From: Bos javanicus
Taxonomy: Eukaryota > Chordata > Mammalia > Artiodactyla > Bovidae
Length of the DNA: 64,000 nucleotides
Reading direction: 5' to 3'
Assembly: GCF_032452875.1 (NCBI RefSeq)
Contig: NC_083879.1
Location: forward strand, 84,577,572 to 84,641,571
Below, in pieces: positions 32,887 through 44,642 of the stretch. The notes under the pieces were generated by a model. That model was given only the letters and a program-made list of their open reading frames with translations, searched no databases and was not told the DNA's origin. The position numbers and the translations under genes were made by a program. Position 1 is the first letter of the stretch. The number at the start of each line of letters is the position of its first letter.

Positions 32887-34071
32887 GAACGTTCTCCTGG
32901 AACGTGTAATTAGAGGACTGTGCACTCTGCCCTCCAGCAGGGGTGCCCACTAGAAGTGCCTCCTCGGGTTGGTTACCAGTGTTAAGTCTCTGAGCCCTGC
33001 AGAGCTGAAACAAGAAATGAGCAGAACCGTGGTTCTTTCCTTAGCTCTAATGATAAAAATCGAGAATGGGTTTTTAAAAATGGCACCAAGATAAAAACCA
33101 TAATTTTCTGTCGCATAAATGAAATAATGGCTGTAAAAGCATTTTTTTTTTAATTTACAGGCTCTTCAATGCAAAGTATTTACTTACTGATTTTTATTTT
33201 TACATCTCTTGGAACCATAGCTTAGGTCCTTTTTGCACATGTGAAATTCACTCAGAAGTTATAGCATCTGGAGTCATTTCCAGTTTTTCAAGAGTTCTCA
33301 GGTTTTCCTTGTAAATATTAGGTGGAAGAAAGCTGTAACTTCCTTAAGTTTAATCATTTCAATTACAGATTATTCCCAACAGAAGTTTTCCTCTGACTGT
33401 ATACCTTCATTTTACCCTGCATGGAATTGTCAGAAAGAGACAATCAATTACCTATTTGTGGCAGATTTAGTTCATTAGTTGTCTCGTAGTAAAGATGCCA
33501 CAATTTAGCAACTCCTATAACAATTTTAATAAAATTTTTTGATGATCACTGGCGTGAAGTGCAGGAAAACAGAGTCTGAACAGCAGACAGAGGATTCCCG
33601 GGTGAACACAAATCCAGTGAATTGTCCTTCTGTAGTCGGAGGTCAGAAGTCTGGCTTGTCCACGTTAACCATCTCTTTATTCTGAGAGATTAAACATCTT
33701 GAATATACCCTCCCCTTCAGCTACCAAAACGTCACAGTCTCTCTTTTTCAAATGAGCGAGTCAACTGGCCAGTTTGAGGCTTTCTGCTTCTCTCTCTCCC
33801 TGTGCCTGTCACATGGTTAATATTTCTGCGTTTTATTCTGCATTTTATATTCCTGAAGTCTGATTGTACCTCTCACTGTTTAATCTTTTTCTCTTTTAGA
33901 TTAGTTCAGCATGACTGTTTCTACAGTTAACTTAATACAACCGCATTTCAAAGTAACTAAACATTTAGTATTGCCGTCTGAGAAAAAAGAGCCCTTGAGC
34001 ATTTTAGACATCTGTGTATTTTTTGCCTCTGAAGCCATAATTGTAGAAAGTTGTGTCCACCTTCCCACCCT
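32887..34071. other. Intronic sequence without recognised repeats
   Basis: AT-rich, apparently unique, with a T run at about 33142-33152. No exon found. Confidence 0.5.
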
Positions 34072-34240
34072 TTAAAAATTTTTTTAATTTATTTTTATTA
34101 ACCAAAAACATTTTGTATTGTGATATGGCTGATTAACAATTTGAACAGAGTCAAGGTATCTCAGTAAATATCCTAGACATATGTAGATACCTACACATTT
34201 GTCCTCCCATAGCCAGGAAATATTTTAAAACACTTAATGT
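34072..34240 (-). mobile_element. Old L1 3' fragment
   Basis: Antisense L1-like: ACCAAAAACATTTTGTATTG and TATGGCTGATTAACAATTTG correspond to the family seen at 37482, but later sequence is diverged. Confidence 0.6.
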
Positions 34241-34294
34241 TTTGCAGGGTAATTTCCTCCCTACAGAGGAGAATAAAGTGTCTTTATAGCACAT

Positions 34295-34420
34295 TTGGAG
34301 AAGGGAATGGCAACCCACTCCAGTATTCCTGCCTGAAGAATCCCAGGGACGGGGAGCCTGGTGGGCTGCCGTCTATGGGAATTGCAAAGAGTCGGACATG
34401 ACTGAGCGACTGAGCACATA
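34295..34420 (+). mobile_element. BovA monomer
   Basis: Sense single BovA unit: GGAGAAGGGAATGGCAACCC to GGACATGACTGAGCGACTGA. No tRNA part. Confidence 0.9.
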
Positions 34421-34751
34421 CCCACATTAATTTTCCCTACAATTATAGCTCTTCCTATAATCCAAACAACTCTTTCTGGTCTTAGAAACTTAGACTGGGA
34501 AGAGACGCATCTGGGCAACTATTGGAAACCACTCCCCCACCCCACCCCCCACACCTGTCAGAGCCTCCCTGAGCAGGGCCCATCCTGTTTTTAACTTGCC
34601 CAGGGACTGGGAACTGACCCTTTTTCCCATGACATGCCTGATCCATTGACCAGCTTTGCTCATTGTTTGAAATGTCTTCCTTGTATTAATCCCAAACACA
34701 CTTCCTTACACCTTCCCTGTTGTGACCCATCTGGAGAGCTCCAGAGCATGT

Positions 34752-34896
34752 CTCCAGGGCTGCATGATGGAGTTTGGCCTCGTAAGAGCAGAGATTCGAA
34801 CCCTGGCCTCTACTGTTGGTTGGCCATGTCTCCTTGGAGGAATTTTCTTAACCTCAGTAAGCTTCTGTTTCTTTGGGTACAAAATGAAGATTTCTT
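34752..34896 (+). repeat. MIR SINE
   Basis: Old mammalian SINE: AGAGATTCGAACCCTGGCC, TTAACCTCAGTAAGC and TTTGGGTACAAAATGAAG match the MIR core and tail. The next Bov-tA inserted into its end. Confidence 0.75.
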
Positions 34897-35114
34897 GTTG
34901 TTGAGTTGCTAAGGCGTGTCAGATTCTTTGCAACCTCATGGACTGTAGCCCGCCAGGCTCCTCCACCCATTGGATTTCCTAGGCAAGAATACTGGAGTGG
35001 GTTGCCATTTCCTTCTCCAGGGAAACTTCCCATCCCAGGGATCAAACCCGTGTTTCTTGTATCTCCTGTTTTGGAAGGAAGATTCTTTACCACTAGTGCC
35101 ACCTGGAAAGCCCA
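34897..35114 (-). mobile_element. Bov-tA SINE
   Basis: Antisense copy, TTGTTGAGTTGCTAAGGCG to CACTAGTGCCACCTGGAAAG. AAAATGAAG before and AGAATGAAG after suggest a target-site duplication. Confidence 0.93.
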
Positions 35115-35724
35115 CAGAATGAAGGGATGGGTACATCAGTGATCGTTGAGTTTGGGCCTTGAAAGATGGGATGGGATCCTGGCATGTGGCAGTGCCTTTG
35201 AACAGCAGGCATGATTTTTCTTTGCAAGTCTTACATTTGTTACTGACATATTAGTGATTTCAAAGTGTGTTCACCCACCTGTTTTTCCCCTGATTCTTGC
35301 ATGTTTTTCTAGCCCTGCTTCCCCAGAAAGCAGAAGGATGCCCCATATTTCTACACAATCTCTTCCCAGAGCCTTAAATGCAGAGCTGTTTTTTCTACGA
35401 CTTAAATCCCAGTCCTGTGACCAGTATGTGCATGACATTCTCAGAGACTACTTCCAGGGGCCTCAGAGGTTTCTGTTATAATCTGATAAATGCAGTTGGT
35501 GCATTGGGACACACCCAGAATTCTCTGGGGTTTGGACTTCCTTCCATCAATGTCCAGACTGTGTTACCATAGAAGGAGGGAGCTTTGTCAGGATATTACC
35601 TGCCCAGTCAGGGTAAGGGTTTTTACCTCCATTCCTGTCATTCCTAAAAGTGTGGGTATCTTTTTTAAGACAACATTAGAATGTTTTAGTAAAGTCCTAG
35701 ACTGGGTGAAGAATATTTTATTTT
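35115..35724. other. Intronic sequence
   Basis: No gene recognised; frames at 35254-35572 have no domain. Confidence 0.5.
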
Positions 35725-35932
35725 AGAGCTTCCCTGGTGGCTCAGTCGGTAAAAATTCTGCCTGGAATGTGGGAGACCTGGGTTTGATCCCTGGGTCAGG
35801 AAGATCCCTTGGAGGAGGCAATGGCAACTGCACTCCAATATTCCTGCCTGGAGAATCCCATGGACAGAGGAGCCTGGCGGGCTGCAGTCCATGGGGTCAC
35901 AAAGAGTCAGACACGACTGAGCAGCTAACACT
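35725..35932 (+). mobile_element. Bov-tA SINE
   Basis: Sense full-length copy, AGCTTCCCTGGTGGCTCAGT to CACGACTGAGCAGCTAACAC; ends about 80 bp before the next exon. Confidence 0.94.
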
Positions 35933-36012
35933 TATTCTTTAGACATGATGTATCTGTGGCTTGTTGGTGTACGTCTGGATTTCTGACCCACCGTTGTGTT
36001 CTTTCACTGAAG

Positions 36013-36259
36013 TGGTCAGAGGATTTTTAGCCCGCCAGCACTTGCATCAGAAAAGGAGCATACGGCAGCAGGAGGTCACATCCATCAACAGCTTCCTGCA
36101 GGTCACAGAGGACCTGGGGCTGAAGACCTACGACGCCCTGGTTGTTCAGAACGCCTCGGACATCGCCCGCGAGAATGACCGGCTTCGGAACGAGATGAAC
36201 GCTGCTTTCCACAGAGAGAAGTTGGAGGCCAGGGGCAAGCAGGAGGAAGGCTCCAAAAG
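36013..36259 (+). CDS. MYO16: MYO16 exon: rest of IQ motif and charged post-IQ region
   Basis: 247 bp; acceptor TTCTTTCACTGAAG (a weak pyrimidine tract), donor AAG|GTAAAG. Two bases complete the split Val, then 81 codons from VRGFLARQHLHQKR to KQEEGSK, with two bases (AG) left over (outgoing phase 2). Joined to the previous exon it gives CQKVVRGFLAR, an IQ motif in which Cys replaces the usual Ile. The following part, with IARENDRLRNEMNAAFHREK, is charged and could be helical. This is where the tail starts. Two Bov-tA/CHR elements flank the exon closely but leave the splice sites intact. Confidence 0.96.
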
Positions 36260-36398
36260 GTAAAGGCGGGCGGTGTCCAGCTCCCATCACCCATGTGGTT
36301 CATCAGGGTGGGGGGAGCAAGAAAATGCCCATAGTGCTCTTCAAAATATGGGTTTTTTATATGGACCATTTTTAGAGTCCTCCCTGAGTTTGTTGCAA

Positions 36399-36531
36399 TA
36401 TTGCTTCTGTTTCATATTTCGGTATTTTGGCCACGAAGCCCGTGGGATTTCAGCTCCCTCACCAGGGATCAGACCCACACCCCGTGGCTTGGGAAGGCGA
36501 AGTCTTAACCACCGGACCCCAAGGAAGTCCC
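36399..36531 (-). mobile_element. CHR SINE fragment
   Basis: Antisense artiodactyl tRNA-derived SINE: TATTTTGGCCACGAAGCCC, GGGATCAGACCCACACCCC and CTTAACCACCGGACCCC, ending AAGGAAGTCCC. Older than the Bov-tA copies. Confidence 0.8.
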
Positions 36532-36751
36532 AGTGCTGATAGCTCTTAATGTAAAGTTCAATCACACGTGACCATAGGGAGAAGACACTCATGTACGCAT
36601 GCCCACTGTGTAAAGTGAAACCTCCTGACGTCTGAAAGGATACATTGCCTGAGCTTTCCTTCTAGAAAACGGATGCTCTGTGTGTTAGTTCAGGCCACGT
36701 GAAATAATTGCTACACTAATGCCTGTATCATTTGCCACCTCCAGCACCAAG

Positions 36752-37055
36752 ATTTTTTTTTTTAATTTTTTATTTCGTTCTTTATCAGCCGTGCTGGGTC
36801 TTTGCTGCTGCACTGGTTTTCTCTGGTTTCCGTGAGCGGGTATCGAGAGCTACCCTCGAGGTGCAGTGAGTGGGCTTCTCATCGTGGTGGGTTATCTTGT
36901 TGGGAAGCACAGGATTTAGGGCTCTGGCTCAGTAGTTATGAAGCCCAGGCCATGTTGTCCCACAGCATGTGGGATAATCTGGGACTGGGGACCGAACCCG
37001 TGCCCTGTGCATTGGCAGATGAATTCTTTACCACTGGGCCACCAGGGAAGTCCCT
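36752..37055 (-). mobile_element. CHR SINE
   Basis: Antisense, T-rich start (its A tail), CCGTGCTGGGTCTTTGCTGC, GGGGACCGAACCCGTGCCC, and the end CACTGGGCCACCAGGGAAG. Confidence 0.85.
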
Positions 37056-37481
37056 CACCAACCAAGTTTTAAGTCATCTAATATTTCCATCTTAGCAAAA
37101 ACGTATAGCTGGGATCTCGACATCTTTACGCAAGTGTCATATATATAAATAAGGCTGACTCACAGAAACGTCTGAAAGTTTGACCCCCAAAATGGAGAAG
37201 CCACTCTAAAAACACAAAAGCAGTGAGCTTGATCGGTGGTGGCCTGTATTATATTTCCCTTAGGAAGCTCGCTCATCTTCTTTGCCAGTAAGGAAAGCTT
37301 CAGGGAAAGCTTTTAGAGTTCACGGTGGATGCTGAGCTGGAAATAAACAAGTGAAGAAATCCAGGTCCTTCTCCACGTCACCGCTCTTGTCTCCCTGTGA
37401 CAAATGACGATACTTGTGCCTGATAGCCCTCCCTGGTCCTTTCCATCCTAATTTGCTGTCAGGAAGATTGTTTTTCCCCAG
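37056..37481. other. Intronic sequence
   Basis: Nothing recognised. Confidence 0.5.
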
Positions 37482-37710
37482 ACTTTTAACTTTTTATTTT
37501 GTATTTGGGACATAGACGATTATCAGTGTATGGTAGTTTCAGGCGAACAGCAGTGAAGGGACTCAGCCATACATATACATGTATCCATTCTCCGCAGCCC
37601 CCTCCCATCCAGGCTGCCACGTGACACTGAGCTCCACGTGCTCTACAGTGGGTCCTTGTTGCTCTCCACTTTGAATATAGCAGTGTGTACATGACCTTCC
37701 CAAAGTCTCA
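37482..37710 (-). mobile_element. L1 3' fragment
   Basis: Antisense: TAACTTTTTATTTTGTATTT, GTAGTTTCAGGCGAACAGC, CAGCCATACATATACATG and CCCATCCAGGCTGCCACG are successive blocks of the artiodactyl L1 end. Confidence 0.82.
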
Positions 37711-38912
37711 GGGAGGTACTTTCCCATAGGAACACAGCAATATCTAGTTGCTCCTCACTGCAGATGACTGCCCCCCTTGGCCTTGACTGCAATGTCAAAT
37801 GATTTTTTATTAAAGTGGAAATGGTGGTGTGTCCCTCACTAATTAGCTTCAACTATCTCAGTGATTAAATGCTGAAAAAATTCCCTTTGTACGGAAAACT
37901 GTAATTAAACATTACAGGGAAAACAAATTATCCTCCGAGTGCCACACTTTCATCTTCAGCTCGTTCATTTCCTACACGGGCGTCTGATCTGCCCGGCAGT
38001 GGATCCCAGCCCTGTTGGTTCTCTGCCACACAAAGATATAATTATAAAAACAAATGCTCCGAGACTCCTTGTGAAATGAACGCGTTGGCATCTCCCTCGC
38101 ACACGATTACATTGACATGTGAAGCCAGAAGGAAATTTTTTTTTTAACCAGATAACTATTAATTTTATATGACTTCCAGAATAATATTTATTATTTTCTC
38201 TGCTGGAGCTAAACAGCCACCCCAATTTCTCAATTTCATCATGTATTCATTTGCCTGCTATAAAATTAAGTGAAGAAGTATTTGTCTATTTATTTATTGA
38301 ATACCAGCAGTTCACTTGGCATTGGGCAACCAGATGGAGCCACAGAAGAAAAATAACAATTCTGCACATAATTAAATAATTGCTGATGGAATTTAAATGG
38401 CAAGGGAAAGAGAGAGAGAGACAGGGAAAATGAAAATCTTTGATCATTATAAGTATATACTCTTTTGCAAGGATGAGCAGTGATGAACTCCCAGCAATTG
38501 ATGCATCAGTAACTCTCTACTAAGATGAATTTCCCAGAAATTATCATTCAGATTGAAATTCTGGTTTTTTGATTTGCTTAATAATTGGAGTGTGAAAAAT
38601 TGACTCAGCGAATGCCTGATGGCAAATGTGGCACTCCTTGAGACGTCTTGGGTTTGGGTGAGATGTTTTTCTGAAGTAATCCTGATGAGGTTCGCACGTG
38701 CTTATCTGTGGGGAAGCGGGGCTGGAAGGATGGAGTGGCTGCCTCTAGAGGCCCTGGGTACCGGAGCCCTGCAGGCATCCTCCAGCCTCGCGGGAAGGCT
38801 GATTTACCCAAGAGCCGAGATGACGTGTGCTTGAGCCGCTTCACTGCTACCATCTGAATGATGGCTCTGGGTCCCTCCGCTGGGGCTCTGTGTGTTCATT
38901 CTCTCCCCACAG
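37711..38912. other. Intronic, candidate conserved noncoding stretch
   Basis: No transposon recognised over more than 1 kb next to a coding exon. Positions 37840-38600 are AT-rich with many TAAT/ATTA words and a short perfect inverted repeat, CTGTAATTAAACATTACAG, at 37900-37918. This is the look of a conserved noncoding element; conservation cannot be seen from one sequence. It ends CTCTCCCCACAG, the next acceptor. Confidence 0.45.
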
Positions 38913-39184
38913 AGCTGAAGACAAGAGCGGACCCAGGCGTCTCCACTGTAGCTCCATCTCAGTCCCCGCAGCAGTGGACGGCCTGACCCAGTCCCTGGCC
39001 GGTCCGCCCTCCAGGCCCCCTTCTCTGCACTCGGTGTTCAGCCTGGATGACGGCAGCGGCCTCCCGTCGCCACGGAAACAGCCTCCGCCCAAGCCAAAGA
39101 GGGACCCAGCCACGCGGCTGAGCGCCTCCTACGAGGCTGTGAGCGCCTGCCTATGGGCTGCAGCGAGGGACTCGGCGAATGAAG
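38913..39184 (+). CDS. MYO16: MYO16 exon: tail, first NYAP-type segment
   Basis: 272 bp; acceptor TCTCTCCCCACAG. One base completes Arg, then 90 codons from AEDKSGPRRLHCSS to AARDSANE and one base (G) over (outgoing phase 1). The peptide has HSVFSLDDGSGLPSPRK, a proline/basic stretch KQPPPKPKRDP (SH3- or profilin-type ligand) and SASYEAVSACL, a tyrosine in the neuronal tyrosine-phosphorylated adaptor (NYAP) homology region. The donor is AAG|GTTAGC, with T at +3 rather than purine, the weakest of the five donors. Confidence 0.96.
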
Positions 39185-40745
39185 GTTAGCCCTGGGGAGG
39201 GAAGGGGCTGCCCCGCTGGGTCATGGATGCTTGACTTCCGGCCTTTGGGTGCCCCGTGCAGCACTGCCGCCCTGGTATATTTTTAATAGAATTAAATCCA
39301 TCCTTGGCTTGCCAGGGGCCCCTTAATCATTAAAGATAAAGAATATTAATTCAAATCTCTAAGCCTCTTAGGGAAAAGCTACTTATATATCACTTTCCTT
39401 CACTCCTATCCCAACTTCCACATCCAATGAGGAGCCTCAAACAGAACAGTTCAGAAAGTCGGTCGCTAGTCCATGTAAACTTCTGCGAATTAGAAAGCTA
39501 AAGAGATTCATCCGGCTTCCCTGTTATCACAACCTAATTAAAAATTAAGCCTGCTTTATCGGCACACAGTAACTGAACCAATTCACGCAGGGGAGAAACA
39601 TGACTCGGCAGAGCTCAATGAGTGAAATTTTGGAGACCAGACAACAAAAGTTTCTGCGTTGGTGGTCTAGACATATTTAGGCAAAACCACAGTTTATTCT
39701 CAAGTAAACTCATCATAGGTTAGTTCATGTGGCGTTATTGCTTAATTACTAATTTTTAGAATTATGAAATGCAGAGGCAGTCCTTCTTTGCAGAAAAGTT
39801 TAACAAATTCTCAGATTTTAGCTATCACCCTTGGAATGTGAGGCCCCATTCTAGGCCCAGGAGGATGCACAATATATGAAGCAAACCAAGATACCTTCCC
39901 TCCTGGGGCCTGCACTCTAGTGGGGGAGACAGACGGAAAACACAAGAGACAGATAAATACACAGAGTATTTTAGAAGACCACAGCTGCATAGGGAAATAG
40001 AGAAAGAGGTGGTGATGCCAGGTGAGATTCTAGATGAGATGGCTGCATAGGTTTCATTGGAAAATATTACATGAACAGAGGAGGGAACACAAATTCTTTG
40101 GTAAATAAATGAGCCAAAAATGCAAAAGCTCAGCAAAGCCATAAGTTCATCTTTGACACCAAGGAGATGGGCAGACCATGGACCAGAAATCTGGTCTGTG
40201 AGATCTTTCACAGCAAGGACTTGACCCTAGTAATCTTCAAAGACGCTCTTCATCCGTTACTTTAGAAAGAATAGATCTTCAGGAGAATTTTTTTTTAATT
40301 GCTGTTGTCATGTATGAGTCACGTTACAGTAATGCTTAGATGAAGATGAAGGAGAAATTCATTACTTTGGGAGAAGAGGACAAATGTGTATTTTCAGCAT
40401 CATGATAATATGGGACATAGCAAAAACATGAGAGAAACCGTCTGGAGGAGAGCCTTCAGGTGGATTTAGATGTGAAAATAAATAGAAAGAGAAGGCCTTC
40501 CAAAGGAGCAAGCCCTTCTCCTCTTCTTCTCAGTGTACAAGACAAACTAGAAGGGTCTTATAGTCTCTGCAAGTCGTAAATATGCTCCCTGAGAAGGTAG
40601 ATCAGGCCCACTTCCCCAGTATTACTTGTAGATTTCTACAGTGGATTATAGAGCAGATCACTGTGGTTGAAACAAAACTGGGGCCGGGGGGATATGTTAG
40701 GAAAGGAAGAATAGCATCTAAAAGGCTAAGCCTAATGAGATGGGA
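39185..40745. other. Start of intron 39185-51159
   Basis: Mostly unique. Positions 39820-40080 (ATTCTAGGCCCAGGAGGATG, ACTCTAGTGGGGGAGACAGA) look like an old mammal-wide repeat that I cannot name. The last 12 bases, AATGAGATGGGA (40734-40745), are a target-site copy. Confidence 0.5.
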
Positions 40746-40963
40746 GGAGCTTCCCAGGGGCAAAGAACTGGCCTGCCAATGCAGGAAACATAAGAGATGC
40801 AGGTTCGATCCCTGGATCGGGAAGATCCTCTGGAGGAGGGCATGACAACCCACTCCAGTACTCTTGTCTGGAGAATCCCATGGACAGAGGAGCCTGGTAG
40901 GTTATGGTCCATTGGGTCACAAAGAGTCATATATAACTGAAGCAACTTAGCATAGCACAGCAC
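40746..40963 (+). mobile_element. Bov-tA SINE with perfect target-site duplication
   Basis: Sense copy, lacking part of the A-box (GGAGCTTCCCAGGGGCAAAG), with B-box GGTTCGATCC intact. AATGAGATGGGA flanks it exactly at 40734-40745 and 40964-40975. Confidence 0.95.
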
Positions 40964-40975
40964 AATGAGATGGGA

Positions 40976-42087
40976 AAATGTAAAATATAGACTCAAGACA
41001 GCATCATAAATTTAAAAAAAGTACTGAACAAGATGGAAAATTTGCAATCTTGTATATAAGATGGAGCCCCAACCAAATTTGAACACCATCCATGAACTCT
41101 ATTAATTTGTATAAACAGGCCTTGCAATAGCCTGTAAAGCCTAAACATGCTTTCTGTCTGTGTGTACATGAGAAGTCTACCTGCCCTGGAATTGAGAATT
41201 TGGAGAAGTCAGGTGCCAACTCGTCACACAGTAGGGAAAGGAGACAAAATATTGAGGCTGCAGTTGAGAGCCTTCCTATGTGTAGCAGAAAGCAAATGTC
41301 AATTTAAAAATGTTAGTCAAGAACCACAGGGGATAAAAATATACATAAAAGCAAATGACAGGAAAAAAAAAAAAAGATTAATGAAGAGGAAGCAAGAAAG
41401 ACCCCAGGTGTAAAACTCTTGAGATTCCTTCTACATGGAGAATCAGAAAGCTGCTAAATGCTGCCTGTTTAAAAAACATGCTGTGATATCATTAGATTTG
41501 CAAGACTTTTATATAAATTATAGGTTCTTAAAATATAATCTCAGCTCACAGGTGGTTCTGAGATGCTTTTGGTGTCTCCCCACTGCGGCCCACCCCGGGG
41601 GGAACTCACATCGTAGAGGCAGGGCCAGTCCATAAATCTGCTGCTTCTTCACGATCCACATTAGTGCTTCTTCCTTAATCCTGAGGGCTTGACAGCCATC
41701 ACATGTCTCCTGAGGCTCCAGGTGAATCCCTGCGTTCGGCAGTGTGTTTTAAGTGGGTCTTTACAGATAGGAAGAGTAACCTGACTGATTGGGTAGAGCA
41801 GGTGTGCTGGCCGGCATCTGTCGCTCTAGAACTCGGGCTCACTTGCTCCGATCCACAGCGTCTAGCGTGCCGTCCGTCAGCAGTGGCCGTGGTCCTCTTT
41901 ACGCCATCATCGCAGGAGCCAAAGGTGTCCAGAAAGTGCCCACTCCCCACTAGTGGCTATTTCAGTTTAAAATAATTAAAAGTGAGCAAAGTCTAAAAGT
42001 TCAGTTTCTCAGTCATCAGTGCCAAGGACTCCGGAGCAGCTGGTGGGAAATTTCTTATCATCACAAAAGTCGATCCGACAGCACTGA
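40976..42087. other. Intronic sequence
   Basis: No gene recognised. A run at 41362-41374. Positions 41540-41960 are GC-richer; the open frames on both strands have no domain. Confidence 0.5.
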
Positions 42088-42483
42088 TGTTTTCTTTAAA
42101 CTGGAGTCTAGTAGATTTACAGTGCTGTCTTAGTTTCAGGTGTACAGCCAAGTGAATCAATTATATGTGTCCACACAGCCACTCTTTTTTAGCTTGTTTT
42201 CCCAAGGTAGGTCATTACAGAGCATTGAGTAGAGTTCCCAATGCTATACAGCAGACTTGTATTACTTATCTCTTGATATACAGTGGTGTGTGTGTCAGTT
42301 CCAGTCTCCCAACTTATCCCGCCTTACCTCCTTGGTAATCATAAGTTTGTTGTCTCCTGTAATTCTGTAAATCTACTCCCATGTTACAGGTAAGCTTATT
42401 TGTACCCCTTTTTTTCAGATTCCATATATAACTGTTACCATATGCTATTTGTCTTTCTCTGTCTGACTTACTTCACTCAGTAG
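42088..42483 (-). mobile_element. L1 3' end, first part
   Basis: Antisense L1: AGTAGATTTACAGTGCTG, GTTTCAGGTGTACAGCC, AATGCTATACAGCAG and TCTGTCTGACTTACTTCAC. Interrupted by Bov-A2 at the CTCAGTAG target. Confidence 0.85.
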
Positions 42484-42771
42484 GGGAGAAGGCAATGGCA
42501 CCCCACTCCAGTACTCTTGCCTGGAAAATCCCATGGACGGAGGAGCCTGGTGGGCTGCAGTCCACGGGGTTGAGAAGAGTTGGACACGACCGAGCGACTT
42601 CACTTTCACTTTTCACTTTCATGCATTGGAGAAGGAAATGGAAACCCACTCCAGTGTCCTTGCCTGGAGAATCCCAGGGACGGGGGAGCCTGGTGGCTTG
42701 CCTTCTATGGGTCGCACAGAGTCGGACACGACTGAAGCGACGTAGCAGCAGCAGCAGCAGCAGCAGCAGCG
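42484..42771 (+). mobile_element. Bov-A2 dimeric SINE in L1, with (CAG)n tail
   Basis: Sense dimer from GGAGAAGGCAATGGCACCCC through the CACTTTTCACTTTCATGC linker to the CAG tail at about 42745-42770. The target CTCAGTAG is duplicated at 42476-42483 and 42772-42779. Confidence 0.95.
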
Positions 42772-42779
42772 CTCAGTAG

Positions 42780-42830
42780 AACAACCTCCAGGTTCCTCCT
42801 TGTCATTGTATATGGCATTATAGACAGCAC
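42780..42830 (-). mobile_element. L1 3' end, second part
   Basis: Resumes the interrupted L1 with ACCTCCAGGTTCCTCC and ATGGCATTAT, and is then lost in T-rich sequence. Confidence 0.75.
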
Positions 42831-43000
42831 TGATTTTTTTTTTAACTTTTTATTTGTTTGAAGAGAACAAAAAAATTTTTTATTTTTGTACATTTAAAAA
42901 ATTTTCATGAACCTTCTAAACACTTTTGTTCAGTTGAACATATACAACTCTTCAAAGTAAAGATGCTGGTGATTGTAGTGTTGTTTTGACAGGCATGCCT

Positions 43001-43197
43001 GTGTCTCTAGTCGTTCAGTCATATCCGACTTTTTGTGACCATTTGGACTGTATCCCGTCAGGCTCCTCTGTCCATGGGGTTCTCCAGGCAAGACTACTGG
43101 AGTGGGTTGCCATGCCTTCTTCCAGGGGATATTCCCAACCTAGGGATTGAACCTACAACTTCTGTGTCTCCTGCATCGCAGGCAGATTCTTTATGTG
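43001..43197 (-). mobile_element. Bov-tA SINE
   Basis: Antisense copy, GTGTCTCTAGTCGTTCAGTC to CATCGCAGGCAGATTC; the far tRNA end is missing. Confidence 0.92.
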
Positions 43198-43226
43198 ATG
43201 AAACAGGAGGGGACTTTAACTCAGAG

Positions 43227-43436
43227 AAAGTGAAAGTGTGAGTCACTCAGTAGTGTCCAACTCTTTGCAACCCCATGGACTGTAGCTCTCCAGGATTGTC
43301 CATGGAATTCTCCAGGCCAGAATACTGGAGTGGGTTGGCATGCCCTCCTCCAGGGGATCGTCCCGACCCAAGGATCGAATCCAGGTCTTCTGCATTGCAG
43401 GCAGATTCTTTACCATCTGAGCCACCAGGGAAGCCC
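43227..43436 (-). mobile_element. Bov-tA SINE
   Basis: Antisense full-length copy, ending GAGCCACCAGGGAAGCCC. TTAACTCAGAG (43216-43226) and TTAACCCAGAG (43437-43447) form the target-site duplication. Confidence 0.94.
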
Positions 43437-43447
43437 TTAACCCAGAG

Positions 43448-44642
43448 CATCTATGCTAATTTACCCAAAGTACCCAAAGGCTTTTAGTGGTGGCGCTAGA
43501 GTAAATTAGCACTAATTTCAAATTCATGGTTTTACCACAAGGGGAATACTGAGTTTTCTGCACCTAGAACTGTATCACACCATTATCTGTCTTCTGCAAA
43601 AGATAGGAAGGAAATTTGATCACTGCTTGAAATGTTGGGTGAACACCATTCATAAGAACAAGACCACAAATCAACTTCAGGATCTTTTCTTTTATGAAAT
43701 AAAGCTGCTGAAGAACTCAGAAGGCTGTAGAGTGCAAAGAGATGCAACCGGAGAGTGAAGGTCAAAAATTGTAGAGACGCCAGTAGTTAGGTCCCCCTGA
43801 AGTAGATTCCTTTCTGCCCAGTCCTGTTCTTCGTAACATGTGCCTTTCCTAGAGGTTTTCATCCAGTAAACATGGTCGTCTGGCCAGGGCTTTTTTTTTT
43901 TTTCCTCACTATCTTTGTGCCTGAAAAGCTGGAAACAATCTTGTGAGCCAGTAAATTTTAACATGTGTTTGCAAACTATTAACAAGCGAGAGCCAACTAT
44001 TTGAAAGTACGATTTTTAGAAGTCTAGGATTGTTCTTTGCAAAGAGAGACCAGGAAGGGAAGAACAGGCAGTGACTTCACTTTTTCTTTGCTGAGAAGCT
44101 CCCAGCGGAGAGCTTTTCCCAGAAGCTGAGTTTCTAAACCCAGCGAGCTGACGTTCCCCCCGCACATGGTGACCACCGGATGGTGAAACAGCAGCACAGG
44201 ACAGGTTTTCTTGGGCAGCTCTTGGCATCAGCATCTGAGCCTGATCATTTTATTACTGTCTCAGGGTCTGAGCTCATCTGCATGAAGGGCTGTCACTCAG
44301 GGTCCTCCATGAAGCCACAGGTGGGAACTGCAGTCACCTGGAAGCCGGTGACTTGCACCTCCGGGGGCCCCTGAATGTCTAAGGACTGGGACTGCTTGGC
44401 TGTCTCTGTGTCTAGGGGGTCTCTCCACCTGGTTTGTGCAGCATGACAGGTGCGGGGTGGCTGGGCTTCTCACACAGAGTCAGCGTGTCCAAGGCACATG
44501 ACCCAGGAAAGAGAACGCCCGGTGGTCAGTACATTCCCTTTGACAAGCCTGCCTTAGAAGTTACACAGCAGCACTCCCACCACATCCATCCGCCAGGCAG
44601 TCCCAAAGCACACCTGGGTGTAGGAACGATGAGGTAGATTCT
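43448..44642. other. Intronic sequence
   Basis: T run at 43891-43903. No gene or repeat recognised. Confidence 0.5.
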
